This document shows, in pieces, positions 35,636 to 45,006 of a stretch of 64,000 nt of DNA. This DNA comes from Vibrio neonatus (GTDB taxonomy: Bacteria > Pseudomonadota > Gammaproteobacteria > Enterobacterales > Vibrionaceae). Within the stretch, counting starts at the first letter, position 1; the number at the start of each line of letters is the position of its first letter. The DNA lies in NCBI RefSeq assembly GCF_024346975.1, contig NZ_AP024886.1:992001-1056000 (forward strand), given 5' to 3'. The notes beneath the pieces are model-generated. The model worked only from the letters and a program-made list of their open reading frames with translations, was not told the DNA's origin and did not search any database. Made by a program: the position numbers and the translations under genes.

Positions 35636-36520
35636 TTACTCGGCTTCTCCCTCTTGCATTTGGTGATACAGCCAATCACAGAAGAAATTTACTTTGGCAT
35701 TGCGGCGATTTTTAGTAATTAAATAGTGGGCAGACTCAGCCGGCATGCTTGAATCACAGGCCAGCACTAGCTCGCCTTTATCAAGCAATTGCGACACCAC
35801 CAGCGAGCGCACCAATAACATGCCAATGCCATGCTTGACCGCTTCTAAGGCATGTAGGGAATTGCTCACCTCTAACAGAACCTTCGGCATCGTCATTTCA
35901 AATTGATTGTGGCTTAGCCATTGCAGCCAGTTTTCTCGATAGCCCTTCACCTGCACGGTGGCCAGTGAGGAAAAGTCATGCTGACTCAACTGCTGCTGAT
36001 GTTGCGCTTTAAAAGCAGGGCTGCAAACCAACTGCCAATGCTCTTGAAACAAGCGTTCGCAGTGGGTGTCTTCGCTTTCGACTTTGCCATTAGTCAATTC
36101 AATATCAACGCTCTGGCAAGGCGTTGTTGAAGGCCAGTCAACTTGCTGAATGTCTAAACGAATAAACGGATATTTTTTATAAAAAGAAGGTAAGCGAGGC
36201 AGTAGCCAGCTGTGACAAAAGGTATGGTTGACGCGCAAACTCAGGACATCCGTTTCTTTTTCGCCAAACAATATTTGAGTTTGTAATTTAAGATGAGCAA
36301 GTGACCCCGACACAATCGGCTGATATTGCTGCGCCGATGAGGTCAGCTTTACCCCTTTTGAACTGCGTTCAAATAAGGTTGTATCTAGAAAGGCTTCTAA
36401 ACTTTTAAGTTGCTGGCTAACGGCGGCTTGAGTAACGCAAAGTTCACGAGCAGCCGCGCCAATAGAGCCAAGACGGGCAACCGCATCAAATGCGACCAAA
36501 GCGCGCAGTGGAGGTAACAT
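35636..36520 (-). CDS. LysR-family regulator (GcvA-like)
   Basis: DNA-binding regulator with an N-terminal winged helix (MLPPLRALVAFDAVARLGSI, then AARELCVTQAAVSQQLKSLE) and a C-terminal effector domain of about 200 residues. The first residues resemble GcvA-type regulators. It lies in front of the importer operon and in the same direction, so its target could be that operon or itself. The effector is unknown. 294 residues, complete. Confidence 0.88.
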   Translation of the reverse strand: MLPPLRALVAFDAVARLGSIGAAARELCVTQAAVSQQLKSLEAFLDTTLFERSSKGVKLTSSAQQYQPIVSGSLAHLKLQTQILFGEKETDVLSLRVNHTFCHSWLLPRLPSFYKKYPFIRLDIQQVDWPSTTPCQSVDIELTNGKVESEDTHCERLFQEHWQLVCSPAFKAQHQQQLSQHDFSSLATVQVKGYRENWLQWLSHNQFEMTMPKVLLEVSNSLHALEAVKHGIGMLLVRSLVVSQLLDKGELVLACDSSMPAESAHYLITKNRRNAKVNFFCDWLYHQMQEGEAE

Positions 36521-36671
36521 AGCTTTACCTAATCGAAATAAAAGAAGAAATTACTTCAATTAGGTTGCATAAATTTGCCACTTTAATGACAGAAAAATGA
36601 ATGGTACTAAATAAGGAAGGTGTATCTAGCAAGGAAAAGCCGCCATTGCTAGCACTTAAAAATTCGTTTTA

Positions 36672-37016
36672 TCAATGAGTTACCGAGTTAGAGAACACAT
36701 TGATGATCACGGTTCCCGTTAAAATAAAGCCAATACCCACCACGGCATAAATATCTAATTTTTGCCCGTAAAACATCCATGCGATAGAGGCCACCAATAC
36801 CATGCCTGAGCCACACCAAATCGCATACGCAACGCCCAGTGACATACTTTTGACGGTCAACGACAACAAATAAAAGGCACAGCCGTAACTTGCCAATACC
36901 GTTAAGGTGGCAGGTACTGAGGTAAACTGATTGGTTTTTGGTAATAAAGACGTGGCAATGACTTCCAAAATAATCGCCATCGACAGTGCTAATAAAGGGG
37001 GTAATGATGACAGCAT
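36672..37016 (-). CDS. Small multidrug resistance (SMR) efflux protein, EmrE/Qac type
   Basis: Four-helix proton-coupled exporter of 114 residues. The conserved membrane glutamate is E18 in IILEVIATSLL. VKSMSLGVAYAIWCGSGMVL and GQKLDIYAVVGIGFILTG match the EmrE/QacE branch (AYAIW-G-G) rather than the guanidinium (Gdx/SugE) branch, and no guanidine riboswitch is seen upstream. Single gene; a homodimer is expected. Confidence 0.87.
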   Translation of the reverse strand: MLSSLPPLLALSMAIILEVIATSLLPKTNQFTSVPATLTVLASYGCAFYLLSLTVKSMSLGVAYAIWCGSGMVLVASIAWMFYGQKLDIYAVVGIGFILTGTVIINVFSNSVTH

Positions 37017-37226
37017 TGGGTCTCCATAATATTAATTCTTCTGTTAATTTACGTCCATTTTATGTCGAAACGATGCCAAAAGTAGATAGAGAATATTATC
37101 AATCTCTATAGGTTTTATGATTAGCCGATAAAATAGCCTTAGCGCTATAAACTTCCGCTCTTCCCCCTCTTTCGCCTTTCCCTTACAATGGAGCCATTAA
37201 TAGACTCAGTTGTATAAAATAACTTT

Positions 37227-38141
37227 ATGAATTACTTCACCAATTTCCTGAAAGGGTTGGCTATGGGTGCAGCCGATGTTGTGCCTGGTGTTTCTGGTGG
37301 TACGGTTGCCTTTATTACCGGTATCTACGACACCTTGCTAGAAAGTATCCGACGCGTGAACCCTTCGCTGATTGGCGTATTGCGCACAAAGGGAATTAAA
37401 GGCGCTTTTGCGCATATTAACGGCTTATTTTTGATCTCTTTATTTGCCGGTATTCTTACCAGCCTGCTAACCCTAGCTAAACTTATCTCTTGGCTACTGG
37501 TTACCCATCCTGTACCACTGTGGTCATTTTTCTTCGGCCTTATTTTAGTCTCTATTTGGCACATTATGCGTCAGATAAAGTCTTTTGCATGGACTCGTTG
37601 GATTGGCTTTGCATTGGGCGTAGGCTTAGCGTATGCCATGACAGTATTAAACCCACTGCATCTTGAACCGACCGCCATCAACATTGTGTTATCCGGCGCG
37701 ATTGCTATTTGTGCGATGATCTTACCGGGCATTTCAGGCAGTTTTATTTTGCTGTTAATTGGCATGTATAGCCCTGTTCTGGGCGCATTAAAAAGCCTAG
37801 ATATTGGCTTTTTGGTGCTGTTTATTGGCGGTTGTTTGTGTGGTTTGCTGAGCTTTTCACATCTGCTTTCTTGGCTATTACAACGCTTTAGAGACATTAC
37901 CTTAATGTTCTTAGTGGGTTTAATGGTCGGTACACTGCCAAAAATTTGGCCTTGGAAACAAACGCTTAGCTGGCGCATCAACTCCAGTGGCGAACAAGTG
38001 CCTTTGTTACAAAAAAACCTCATGCCTCACAGTTTTGAGTCGATAACGGGGACTTCGTCACAACTTGTCTTAGCAATTGTCATGATGTGCATTGCAATTG
38101 GTTTAGTATTGGCATTGGAGAAATTTGCCGAAGACAAGTAA
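37227..38141 (+). CDS. popT: DUF368 undecaprenyl-phosphate translocase (PopT)
   Basis: Integral membrane protein that returns undecaprenyl phosphate to the inner leaflet; DUF368 proteins were recently assigned this role, in Vibrio cholerae among others. Two repeated re-entrant motifs are visible: ADVVPGVSGGTVAFITGIYD near residue 20 and CAMILPGISGSFILLLIGMY near residue 175. At 304 residues with 8-9 hydrophobic segments it is full length. It starts an operon of five genes that overlap one another; the stop overlaps the next start (TAATG). Confidence 0.9.
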   Translation: MNYFTNFLKGLAMGAADVVPGVSGGTVAFITGIYDTLLESIRRVNPSLIGVLRTKGIKGAFAHINGLFLISLFAGILTSLLTLAKLISWLLVTHPVPLWSFFFGLILVSIWHIMRQIKSFAWTRWIGFALGVGLAYAMTVLNPLHLEPTAINIVLSGAIAICAMILPGISGSFILLLIGMYSPVLGALKSLDIGFLVLFIGGCLCGLLSFSHLLSWLLQRFRDITLMFLVGLMVGTLPKIWPWKQTLSWRINSSGEQVPLLQKNLMPHSFESITGTSSQLVLAIVMMCIAIGLVLALEKFAEDK

Positions 38142-38578
38142 TGAATAAATTATTAAAAGGCCTAGCGGTGCTTTGCGCGCTCGGACTAGGCTTTTTTTCT
38201 CAAGATATTTATCGCACTATCCAATCAATGAATGCGGATAACGCATCCATTGAACTCAGTCAAACCTGCCCACTTTCTACCACTGCTTGTACTATTGATG
38301 ATGTAAACATTGTCCTTGCTAAAGATGTGGTTTCCCCAATGCAACCAACTGATATTGAAGTGACTTGGCCTGCCAATAACGAACCTCAATTATGGGTTGA
38401 ATTAGAGGGTAAAGAAATGTCGATGGGGGTGGCAAAATTTGTTCTCACCAACCAAGGAAATGGTCATTTTGTGGGTACTTTATTACTGCCGGTTTGTCAC
38501 AGTGATGCCATGACGTGGATTGGCTCTATTCAATCTAAAACCGAACAACTTCCCATCTCAGTAAGGATGCAAAGATGA
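38141..38578 (+). CDS. Membrane-anchored protein of unknown function in the copper-chaperone operon
   Basis: I do not recognise a family. The 145-residue protein has an N-terminal membrane anchor (LLKGLAVLCALGLGFFSQDI) followed by a periplasmic beta-rich domain with CPLSTTACTIDDVNI, GKEMSMGVAKFVLTN and LLLPVCHSDAMTWIG. The three cysteines, Met and His residues could bind copper, and the position before the SCO and PCuAC genes makes this likely. It overlaps popT by one base and the SCO gene by four (ATGA). Confidence 0.7.
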   Translation: MNKLLKGLAVLCALGLGFFSQDIYRTIQSMNADNASIELSQTCPLSTTACTIDDVNIVLAKDVVSPMQPTDIEVTWPANNEPQLWVELEGKEMSMGVAKFVLTNQGNGHFVGTLLLPVCHSDAMTWIGSIQSKTEQLPISVRMQR

Positions 38579-39180
38579 GTAGAAATTGGGTACTGACCCT
38601 AATTATCGCCGCCGCACTCGGTTTTGGCGTAAAAAGCTACCTTGATGCGCAAACTCAAAAACAGCAACAGCTCATTCGCGAGCAAGCCAATAACCCGATA
38701 GTCACCGGAAAAGACAATCAGCAAATGCCATTGTTTAATCCCAATGATCCGCGCATCAACGTGGTGTATTTTGGTTTTACTCGCTGCCCTGACGTTTGCC
38801 CTACTTCATTGGCTATGCTCAGCGCCGCGCTGAATCAAGTTTCCGAAGAAACGCGCCACAAAATTCGCCCTATTTTAATTACCTTAGATCCTGATCGTGA
38901 TTCTGGTGATGACGTGGCTCAATACGCCCAATATTTCCATAACAGCTTTGAAGGCTATCGAGCTGAACCGGACATCCTTGATGCTTTAGCCATAAAATAT
39001 GGCGTAATCCATATCAAAACAGAACTAGAAAACTCAGCGTTAGAATACACCGTAGACCACAGCTCTTATTTTTACTTTCTGGCTCCTGACGGCACAGAAA
39101 TACTCAAGGTTCCGCACACTCTTACCCCTGCGCCACTGATTAAAGCTATCAACGATATCACTACGGAGACACCAGCATGA
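38575..39180 (+). CDS. SCO1/SenC-family copper metallochaperone
   Basis: Thioredoxin-fold protein that helps assemble the CuA/CuB centre of cytochrome oxidase. The anchor is VLTLIIAAALGFGVKSYL. The copper/redox motif is C-x3-C in TRCPDVCPTSLAML, and the distal ligand His is in YTVDHSSYFYFL. 201 residues. It overlaps both neighbours by four bases, so it is expressed with them; the pairing with PCuAC is usual. Confidence 0.9.
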   Translation: MSRNWVLTLIIAAALGFGVKSYLDAQTQKQQQLIREQANNPIVTGKDNQQMPLFNPNDPRINVVYFGFTRCPDVCPTSLAMLSAALNQVSEETRHKIRPILITLDPDRDSGDDVAQYAQYFHNSFEGYRAEPDILDALAIKYGVIHIKTELENSALEYTVDHSSYFYFLAPDGTEILKVPHTLTPAPLIKAINDITTETPA

Positions 39181-39614
39181 TCGCACGAATTTCGACCCTT
39201 ATTTTGTTACTACTTTCGCCACTGGTTTACGCGCACAATGCAATTACCGTTTCCGATGCATTTGTTAAAGAAACGCCGCCAACGTCAACCACCAGCGCAA
39301 TTTTCTTAAAAATTGACAACCCGAGCAGTGAAGATCGCGCCTTAGTTTCTGCCAGCACTCCTGCGGCTAAGATCACTGAACTGCACACCCATGCGATGCA
39401 AGATGGAGTAATGAAAATGCGCCAACTAGAACGCATTGCATTACCTGCTAAAACTGAAACGGTATTAAAGCCGCACAGCTTGCACATTATGCTATTTGAT
39501 ATCACTGAGCCTTTAAAAGAAGGTATGGTGATCCCTCTTACATTAACCTTTGATAGCGGACGTACTTTGAACCTATCTGTACCGGTTAAAAAAATGAAAA
39601 TGATGAAACACTAA
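39177..39614 (+). CDS. Periplasmic copper chaperone PCu(A)C
   Basis: Secreted Cu(I) chaperone that supplies the CuA site of cytochrome oxidase. The signal peptide ends at VYA. The conserved ligand set H-x10-M-x21-H-x-M is represented by [20 protein letters not shown] and [12 protein letters not shown]. The tail KKMKMMKH may add metal-binding capacity. 145 residues, overlapping SCO by four bases and the next gene by one. Confidence 0.9.
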   Translation: MIARISTLILLLLSPLVYAHNAITVSDAFVKETPPTSTTSAIFLKIDNPSSEDRALVSASTPAAKITELHTHAMQDGVMKMRQLERIALPAKTETVLKPHSLHIMLFDITEPLKEGMVIPLTLTFDSGRTLNLSVPVKKMKMMKH

Positions 39615-40642
39615 TGAATTTACAACATCTTGGCTGGCAACCCTTTTTCCAGCAACAATTAACGCTGGATGATTATGAACAGGCTATTGTTGCCAGAGTT
39701 AGCGCGCACCACCGCTCCGGTTATCAACTATTAACCGAGAGTGAAGAAGTCTCACTGCCTATGCACGACTCACTGCCCGCTATGACAGTGGGTGATTGGG
39801 TGCTCCTTGATCATCAAATGCAGTTTCAGCGCTGTCTTGAGCGAAGCTCGCTGTTTTCTCGTAAAGCAGCAGGCTCGAAATTAGCAGAGCAAAAAATTGC
39901 CGCGAACATCGACACCGTTTTTATCGTCATGTCACTTAACGATGATTTTAATTTGAGCCGAGTGGAGCGTTATTTAGCTCTTACCAACGAAGCGCAAGTT
40001 GAAGCTGTGATTGTATTGACTAAAGCCGATCTTTGCCCTGATGCGCAGAACTTAAAACAGCAAGTGCAGTCGCTCGATCCTATGCTGCTCATCGAAACGG
40101 TAAATGCGCTCGATTACGACAGCGTTAAAGCCCTCACCCCTTGGTGTAAGACGGGCAAAACCGTTGCGTTTTTGGGCTCATCAGGGGTAGGTAAATCAAC
40201 ACTGGTGAATACACTGCTGCAAGAGCAGACGCAACAAACAGGCGCAATTCGAGAGGATGACAGTAAGGGACGCCATACCACCACAGGGCGTACGATCCAC
40301 ACTATGCCTAGTGGCGGCGTGTTATTAGACACCCCAGGGATGCGTGAGTTGCAACTGGCGAACGTCAGTCAAGGGCTCAGTGAAACCTTTGCTGAAATTG
40401 AAGAGCTTGCAACGCAATGCCGTTTTTCTGACTGCTCTCATCAAAATGAACCCGGTTGCGCCATTCAAAAAGCGCTACAAGCGGATCAATTAGACGAAAG
40501 GCGACTTAATAACTACTTAAAGCTGCAACGTGAACAAGCGCGCAACAGTGCTTCTCTGGCTCAGCTTCGCTCGCAAGATAAGCAGTTGGGCAAAATGATT
40601 CGCTCTGTACAAAATGAGAATCGATCACGCAAGAATAAGTAA
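39614..40642 (+). CDS. rsgA: Ribosome small-subunit GTPase RsgA-like
   Basis: Circularly permuted GTPase that checks 30S maturation. An N-terminal OB domain is followed by G4 (VLTKADLC), G1 ([15 protein letters not shown]) and G3 ([10 protein letters not shown]) in permuted order, and a zinc motif C-x5-C-x-H-x5-C in [14 protein letters not shown]. 342 residues. The place behind copper-chaperone genes is unusual for rsgA, and many vibrios have another copy elsewhere, so this may be a paralogue. Its stop is followed by a shared terminator. Confidence 0.88.
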   Translation: MNLQHLGWQPFFQQQLTLDDYEQAIVARVSAHHRSGYQLLTESEEVSLPMHDSLPAMTVGDWVLLDHQMQFQRCLERSSLFSRKAAGSKLAEQKIAANIDTVFIVMSLNDDFNLSRVERYLALTNEAQVEAVIVLTKADLCPDAQNLKQQVQSLDPMLLIETVNALDYDSVKALTPWCKTGKTVAFLGSSGVGKSTLVNTLLQEQTQQTGAIREDDSKGRHTTTGRTIHTMPSGGVLLDTPGMRELQLANVSQGLSETFAEIEELATQCRFSDCSHQNEPGCAIQKALQADQLDERRLNNYLKLQREQARNSASLAQLRSQDKQLGKMIRSVQNENRSRKNK

Positions 40643-40676
40643 AGTATGTGGAGTGCATAATTTCAGATCAACGGAT

Positions 40677-40710
40677 GCGGGTGAATAGATGCTATTCACC
40701 CGCATTTTTT
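40677..40710. terminator. Shared terminator of rsgA and the amylase gene
   Basis: GCGGGTGAATAG and CTATTCACCCGC pair over ATG and are followed by ATTTTTT. The gene on the other strand ends at 40709. Confidence 0.85.
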
Positions 40711-42094
40711 ATTCCACACCATCACCGACTAAACAGCGATAGCCTTTTGCCGGCACCGTAAATTCAAGCCTGCCGTCGTCCGGGTAAAGCGCTTGTTGCT
40801 CGACTAAATCAAACATCGCTTTCTGCCAACGAATCCGCACGTTAATCGCAACATCTGACTTATTAATTGCCACTAAACCATTTTCTGCGCGGCTAAACAC
40901 AATATGTTCGTCGCTGACCTCTAGCACTGTCATCGGTAAGCTGTGCACATGATTGTGAAAATCAATCAGGGTTTTCATTCTCGGATCTTGCCATGCATTC
41001 ATCCAGCGCGGATGACCACTGCTATCATTTATTCCGCTGGTATCAAGGTCGGTATACACCAAAGGCACTCCGCCATCGCGGCACAATATGTAGCAATACC
41101 CTAGCCACTCATATTCCTCAGTCATGATCAGCCCTTGAAACACATCGTTGTTCGGGATGTCATGGGTGATCACAAAAGTGATGGCGCGCTGACGTTTTAA
41201 CGCTTCACCCACGTTATACGGGTCAATTAACGCTGACATGCGCCCTTGCCCCTGTAAGGCTTGATGAACGGTATTAAACAGCGGAAAATCATATGCCCCT
41301 AAACGAGTCTTATTTAAATAAGGCTTGAGAAAAAGCTCATACTCTTGTTTAGTTGCACCGCCATCGGTGATGATTTCACCAAAAATGTGCACCCCTTCGG
41401 TGATTTCTTTAGTCCACACCTTGCGCAATTGATCAATAGAAATGTGTTTGGCGGCATCAATGCGAAAGCCTTTTACGCCCATCTCTTTCATAGCCAGTAA
41501 ATAGGCGCGCTGCTGCTCAATCACATGCTCGCAATCGCGCAGCGTTGGCAAGCCTGCATCGTGCGGCCCTCCAGTGATGCGGCCATTTTGCACTTGCCAT
41601 TTGTCGCGCCAATCTTTTATGCCAAACGCTTCTACAAAGTCGTTTTCCGTAAACAGCGGACGGCTAAGATCGCCAAACAATCTTAACGATTCATAATATT
41701 CAGGATCATCGGCATACGCTTGCAACTCTTGCTGACTCGGATATTGTAAATCCGATCGTAGATAAGCCTCATTGGCCATGTGATTAAACACCACATCCAC
41801 ATACACGCGAATACCGTGTTCATTTAAGCAAGTCATCATCGAGCGAAAATCTAGAGTATTGCCCAGTTCGTTATCAATGATTCGATAATCTTGTGGCTGA
41901 TAGCGTTGCCACCATGCCGTACCTGTTTTGTGCTTCAAGGATTTCATCGGTGGAGACACTAACACCGTTTTGTAGCCAAGCTGACTAATGTGCTCGGCAC
42001 GCTCTGCAATCGTTTTATAAGGCCAATCAAACGCATGTAAGATAACATCCGTCGCCTGCGCAGAGTTCTGATTCAAAGTAATTGGGTTCAACAT
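40709..42094 (-). CDS. Cytoplasmic alpha-amylase (GH13)
   Basis: Glycoside hydrolase of 461 residues that cuts alpha-1,4 glucans. There is no signal peptide, so it acts on maltodextrins or glycogen in the cytosol. GH13 regions: YVDVVFNHMA (region I), GFRIDAAKHI (nucleophile Asp), HIFGEIITDG (acid/base Glu) and VITHDIPNND (third Asp). Upstream lie ATAGGGTGGA repeats and a GGATGA-core motif, pointing to co-control with the maltose genes. Confidence 0.9.
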   Translation of the reverse strand: MLNPITLNQNSAQATDVILHAFDWPYKTIAERAEHISQLGYKTVLVSPPMKSLKHKTGTAWWQRYQPQDYRIIDNELGNTLDFRSMMTCLNEHGIRVYVDVVFNHMANEAYLRSDLQYPSQQELQAYADDPEYYESLRLFGDLSRPLFTENDFVEAFGIKDWRDKWQVQNGRITGGPHDAGLPTLRDCEHVIEQQRAYLLAMKEMGVKGFRIDAAKHISIDQLRKVWTKEITEGVHIFGEIITDGGATKQEYELFLKPYLNKTRLGAYDFPLFNTVHQALQGQGRMSALIDPYNVGEALKRQRAITFVITHDIPNNDVFQGLIMTEEYEWLGYCYILCRDGGVPLVYTDLDTSGINDSSGHPRWMNAWQDPRMKTLIDFHNHVHSLPMTVLEVSDEHIVFSRAENGLVAINKSDVAINVRIRWQKAMFDLVEQQALYPDDGRLEFTVPAKGYRCLVGDGVE

Positions 42095-42445
42095 AAAACA
42101 CCTTTTACAACTTAAGCTGTTTTCAGCCAGTTACTATACCCTACAAGATGCATGCCATAGCGAAAATCATCCTAAATTCATTATTCATAGGGTGGATGAA
42201 TGATTGTATAGGGTGGAAATGGCTCATTCGTTTTTATCGATAAAGTATGAGAAGAGGGCTTAGTTAGCACATTTATCTTTATATTATCTCATCTATAGTG
42301 ATACTGTGCATAGCAACACCTACAATTCAGATAATAATGTCATAGGTTAAATTCTCTCTATCTACCAAAAAACTAAACTATCACCGCACTTATTCTCTGA
42401 ATTCGAATTTTAAAGACCGGTGAGAGATAACTCAAAGTGTGTTTA
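42095..42445. promoter_or_regulatory. Upstream region of the amylase gene with repeated motifs
   Basis: 351 bp with no gene. ATAGGGTGGA occurs at 42187-42196 and 42208-42217, 21 bp apart. A minus-strand TAGGATGATT (42165-42174) and a plus-strand GTGGATGAAT (42192-42201) share the GGATGA core of MalT boxes (6/10 and 7/10). Control by MalT is inferred. Confidence 0.4.
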
Positions 42446-42865
42446 TTAACGCCACGGCGCTTTTAACCTTGGTTTTTGATTTCTGGGATCGCTGGCAGGT
42501 TTGCCTCCCAACTTTAAACCTAAATAATACATATGCGCGGTAAACTCATTTACGCCGTCATTAATACATAACTGCTCAAATATTTTATCCGCCGTATCTT
42601 TGGCAGTTGCTGGCAAATATTCACAGCGTAACAACTGATAAAGCGCGTCATGCACTAATGATGCTCGCATATTTTGCGTGGTATCAACTACAGGCCCAGA
42701 CGGACCATCCCAAGCATATCCTGAACGAATAGTTAGCCATCCATCTAGGTTTAAACTAATAAATTCCATCTCTATGGCTTGCGGCGGAAATACCTCTAAT
42801 TTAATCACAAACTGCTCGGCTAATTGATACTTATAACCTGCGCGATACAAAATATGTTCGGACAT
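42446..42865 (-). CDS. DUF1353 protein
   Basis: 139-residue cytoplasmic protein of the DUF1353 family, often found in phages and of unknown function. The family marks are TIRSGYAWDGPSGPV and the RASLVHDALYQLLR helix, with a conserved aromatic stretch MYYLGLKLGGKP. AAAGG lies upstream of ATG 42863-42865. It is divergent from a secreted peptidase-like gene; no other phage genes are nearby. Confidence 0.8.
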   Translation of the reverse strand: MSEHILYRAGYKYQLAEQFVIKLEVFPPQAIEMEFISLNLDGWLTIRSGYAWDGPSGPVVDTTQNMRASLVHDALYQLLRCEYLPATAKDTADKIFEQLCINDGVNEFTAHMYYLGLKLGGKPASDPRNQKPRLKAPWR

Positions 42866-43053
42866 TGAATTTGCCTTTATTGATAAATGCTTAAGTCAAT
42901 ACATCGATAAATACATTAGTAAATCTAGTGCATTCTGTTTTAAATCCCCTGCTGTTATTTAAGCAATTTGTAGTGCGTTATTTAATTCGTGAGTTAGATC
43001 AAAATTCTTATTTCCGTCTATACTCCAAACACTAGATACAAAGGAGAAGTATC

Positions 43054-43692
43054 ATGATTCGTCTTGTTTGCCTGTTATTTTGTGCCCTTAGTTTTAGTGT
43101 TTATTCCAATGATTATCTTAAGCTGTACGAATCGGAAAATGAACTAGAATACAATGACTTAGTCATCAGTGTGAAAGGCTATAAAGTGCCCACTCGCGCC
43201 GCCTTTAGAGGCTGGATGTTAATGAATCGCGCCGAAGATAGGGTAAAAGAAATTGCCCAACAACTTAAAGACGCGGGCATTACCGAAGTCCCACTAAAAA
43301 CCATGCCCATGCACCTTATTCTGTTACAAGGCACCAACTGGGCCATGAACGGAACCGCCGTCTTTAACATCCCAGATCGTAAGCTAGTACCGAATATGGT
43401 GCGCACTGTGAAGTTTATCCAGCAACATGTCGAGCCTGTATTGGGGCCTCTGGTGCCGGTTTCTGGTGATAGAACTCAGTATTATAACCAAACCTCTGGC
43501 GGGGCGACCAAAAGTAAGCACTTAAGCTTCTGCGCTCTCGATCTGGTGCCGATCAACGATATCAGTCGTGAAGAGCTACATAAAAAGTTGTGGGGGATCT
43601 ACAAAAGTGAAGGCAAAAAGAATGATATGGGAATGGGACTCTATTCTGGGGTACGTTTTCACATAGATACTTGCGGATATAGAAATTGGTAA
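43054..43692 (+). CDS. Secreted M15-like D,D-peptidase-type protein
   Basis: Periplasmic or exported protein of 212 residues. The signal peptide is MIRLVCLLFCALSFSVYS. Zinc peptidase M15-type motifs are seen in TKSKHLSFCALDLVP (S-x-H-x4-A-x-D pattern) and RFHIDTCGYRNW near the C-terminus, where H203 or a neighbour would be the third ligand. Such enzymes trim peptidoglycan stem peptides. AAGGAG lies upstream of the ATG. The gene is followed by a good terminator. Confidence 0.75.
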   Translation: MIRLVCLLFCALSFSVYSNDYLKLYESENELEYNDLVISVKGYKVPTRAAFRGWMLMNRAEDRVKEIAQQLKDAGITEVPLKTMPMHLILLQGTNWAMNGTAVFNIPDRKLVPNMVRTVKFIQQHVEPVLGPLVPVSGDRTQYYNQTSGGATKSKHLSFCALDLVPINDISREELHKKLWGIYKSEGKKNDMGMGLYSGVRFHIDTCGYRNW

Positions 43693-43724
43693 GCGTGACA
43701 CTGTATTGGATACATTGAAAACAA

Positions 43725-43760
43725 AAACAGGGTTCTAAACCTTAGCTTAGGACCCTGTTT
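43725..43760. terminator. Terminator between the M15-like and queE genes
   Basis: AAACAGGGTTCTAA and TTAGGACCCTGTTT pair with one G-T pair; the symmetry allows use by both convergent genes. Confidence 0.8.
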
Positions 43761-43790
43761 CTTTGTCTACTTGACGACTCTCAGCTTTAA

Positions 43791-44456
43791 CTAAGCGATA
43801 TTCAAATACTTATGCGTTTGTACCGATAAACGCCAATTATTGGCAATACAAGTATCAATGCACAGCTTGGTTGCTCTCGGCTTTTGGCTAATTGGTTGCA
43901 ACAAAATCTCAGTATTAGGCTGTAACTGACTGCTTGCCAATAGCGCTTTTAAATCTTCAATATCCGATTGCGTGCCCACTGGGTGTTTTACTTCATTGGC
44001 TCTCGCCATCGCACTAGCTTGAATAGGTAATTTACCTTTCATGCCAATTTTTGGCGAAACCGTCACCCAAGTATTTGCAGTTGCTTGAATGGCAAAGGTG
44101 CCACTGGTTTCAATTTGGCAACGAAACCCGTGTTTTTCTAACAGAGTCGTAAGTGGCAACAAGTCATACTGACACGGCTCGCCACCGGTAATGACCACAT
44201 GTTTGGCACTATAATGTGCTAAACAATAAGTCACTAAATCTTGTTCTGACTGCTGGCACCAAAACTCATCATCGCCCGATTTAGCAATAATGGTTCCAAA
44301 ATCAGTTTGTTTCTCTTCCAACACATCCCAAGTTTGCTTAGTGTCACACCAAGCACAGCCTACAGGGCAACCTTGCAAGCGAATAAAAATAGACGGCACA
44401 CCGGTAAAGAAGCCTTCACCTTGGATAGTTTCAAAGATCTCGTTAATTTTTAACAC
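43791..44456 (-). CDS. queE: 7-carboxy-7-deazaguanine synthase QueE
   Basis: Radical-SAM enzyme of queuosine biosynthesis that turns 6-carboxytetrahydropterin into 7-carboxy-7-deazaguanine. The [4Fe-4S] cysteines are C30, C34 and C37 (C-x3-C-x2-C in GCPVGCAWCDTK). EIFETIQGEGFFTGVPS and VVITGGEPCQYDL are the substrate and SAM regions. 221 residues, complete. It starts one base after queD stops, so it is in one operon with the enzyme that supplies its substrate. Confidence 0.94.
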   Translation of the reverse strand: MLKINEIFETIQGEGFFTGVPSIFIRLQGCPVGCAWCDTKQTWDVLEEKQTDFGTIIAKSGDDEFWCQQSEQDLVTYCLAHYSAKHVVITGGEPCQYDLLPLTTLLEKHGFRCQIETSGTFAIQATANTWVTVSPKIGMKGKLPIQASAMARANEVKHPVGTQSDIEDLKALLASSQLQPNTEILLQPISQKPRATKLCIDTCIANNWRLSVQTHKYLNIA

Positions 44457-44457
44457 G

Positions 44458-44820
44458 TTATTCGCCCGTGTAAATGCAACCAGCAGTGCACGTTTCTTTG
44501 ATTTCTACTTTGCTCAAAAGCGGCAATAATGGTTTAGTTTGCTCAAAGACCCATTTTGCCAGCACTTCACTGGTTGGGTTTTCTAACCCTTCGATGTCAT
44601 TTAGGTAATGATGATCAAGGCGGTCATAAATCGGTTTAAAGCTCTGTTTTACATCCCCAAAATCAATGATCCAACCGGTGTGTTGATCCACTTCCCCTTT
44701 TAAATAAAGGCGAACTAAAAATGAATGTCCGTGTAAACGTCCACATTTGTGCCCATCAGGTACGTGAGGTAATTTGTGGGCCGCTTCAAACATAAATTCT
44801 TTGTAGATTTCAGTAGTCAT
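44458..44820 (-). CDS. queD: 6-carboxytetrahydropterin synthase QueD
   Basis: Converts dihydroneopterin triphosphate to 6-carboxytetrahydropterin, the step before QueE. Zinc ligands are H15 (EAAHKL), H30 and H32 (RLHGHS), and the catalytic Cys is C26. The closing part has [13 protein letters not shown]. At 120 residues it is complete. I saw no preQ1 riboswitch upstream. Confidence 0.94.
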   Translation of the reverse strand: MTTEIYKEFMFEAAHKLPHVPDGHKCGRLHGHSFLVRLYLKGEVDQHTGWIIDFGDVKQSFKPIYDRLDHHYLNDIEGLENPTSEVLAKWVFEQTKPLLPLLSKVEIKETCTAGCIYTGE

Positions 44821-44944
44821 TGGGGTCTTCTGTAAGTTGAGTCAATTTGAACAAAAAGATAAGGGCACGAATTGTAGCAAGTTTACACAAAACCCCCAAT
44901 CAAAATTGGCTGTCTGCCCAGCGAATTATTGGTATCAAATAGAA

Positions 44945-44970
44945 AAGCAGAGCTAATAATAGCTCTGCTT
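44945..44970 (-). terminator. Terminator of the porin gene
   Basis: AAGCAGAGCTA and TAGCTCTGCTT pair, with TTTTCT following on the minus strand. It lies ~40 bp beyond the porin stop. Confidence 0.7.
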
Positions 44971-45006
44971 TGATGGGGGTGACAAAAGATGTTCTAAGAA
45001 AAAGAA

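Noticed and set aside
36530..37226. Guanidine riboswitch controlling the SMR gene
   Set aside because: The SMR protein belongs to the EmrE/Qac branch, and no guanidine riboswitch pattern is visible upstream.
42446..43692. Prophage remnant (DUF1353 plus peptidase)
   Set aside because: The two genes are divergent, intact and without other phage genes; the peptidase has a signal peptide, unlike a phage endolysin.
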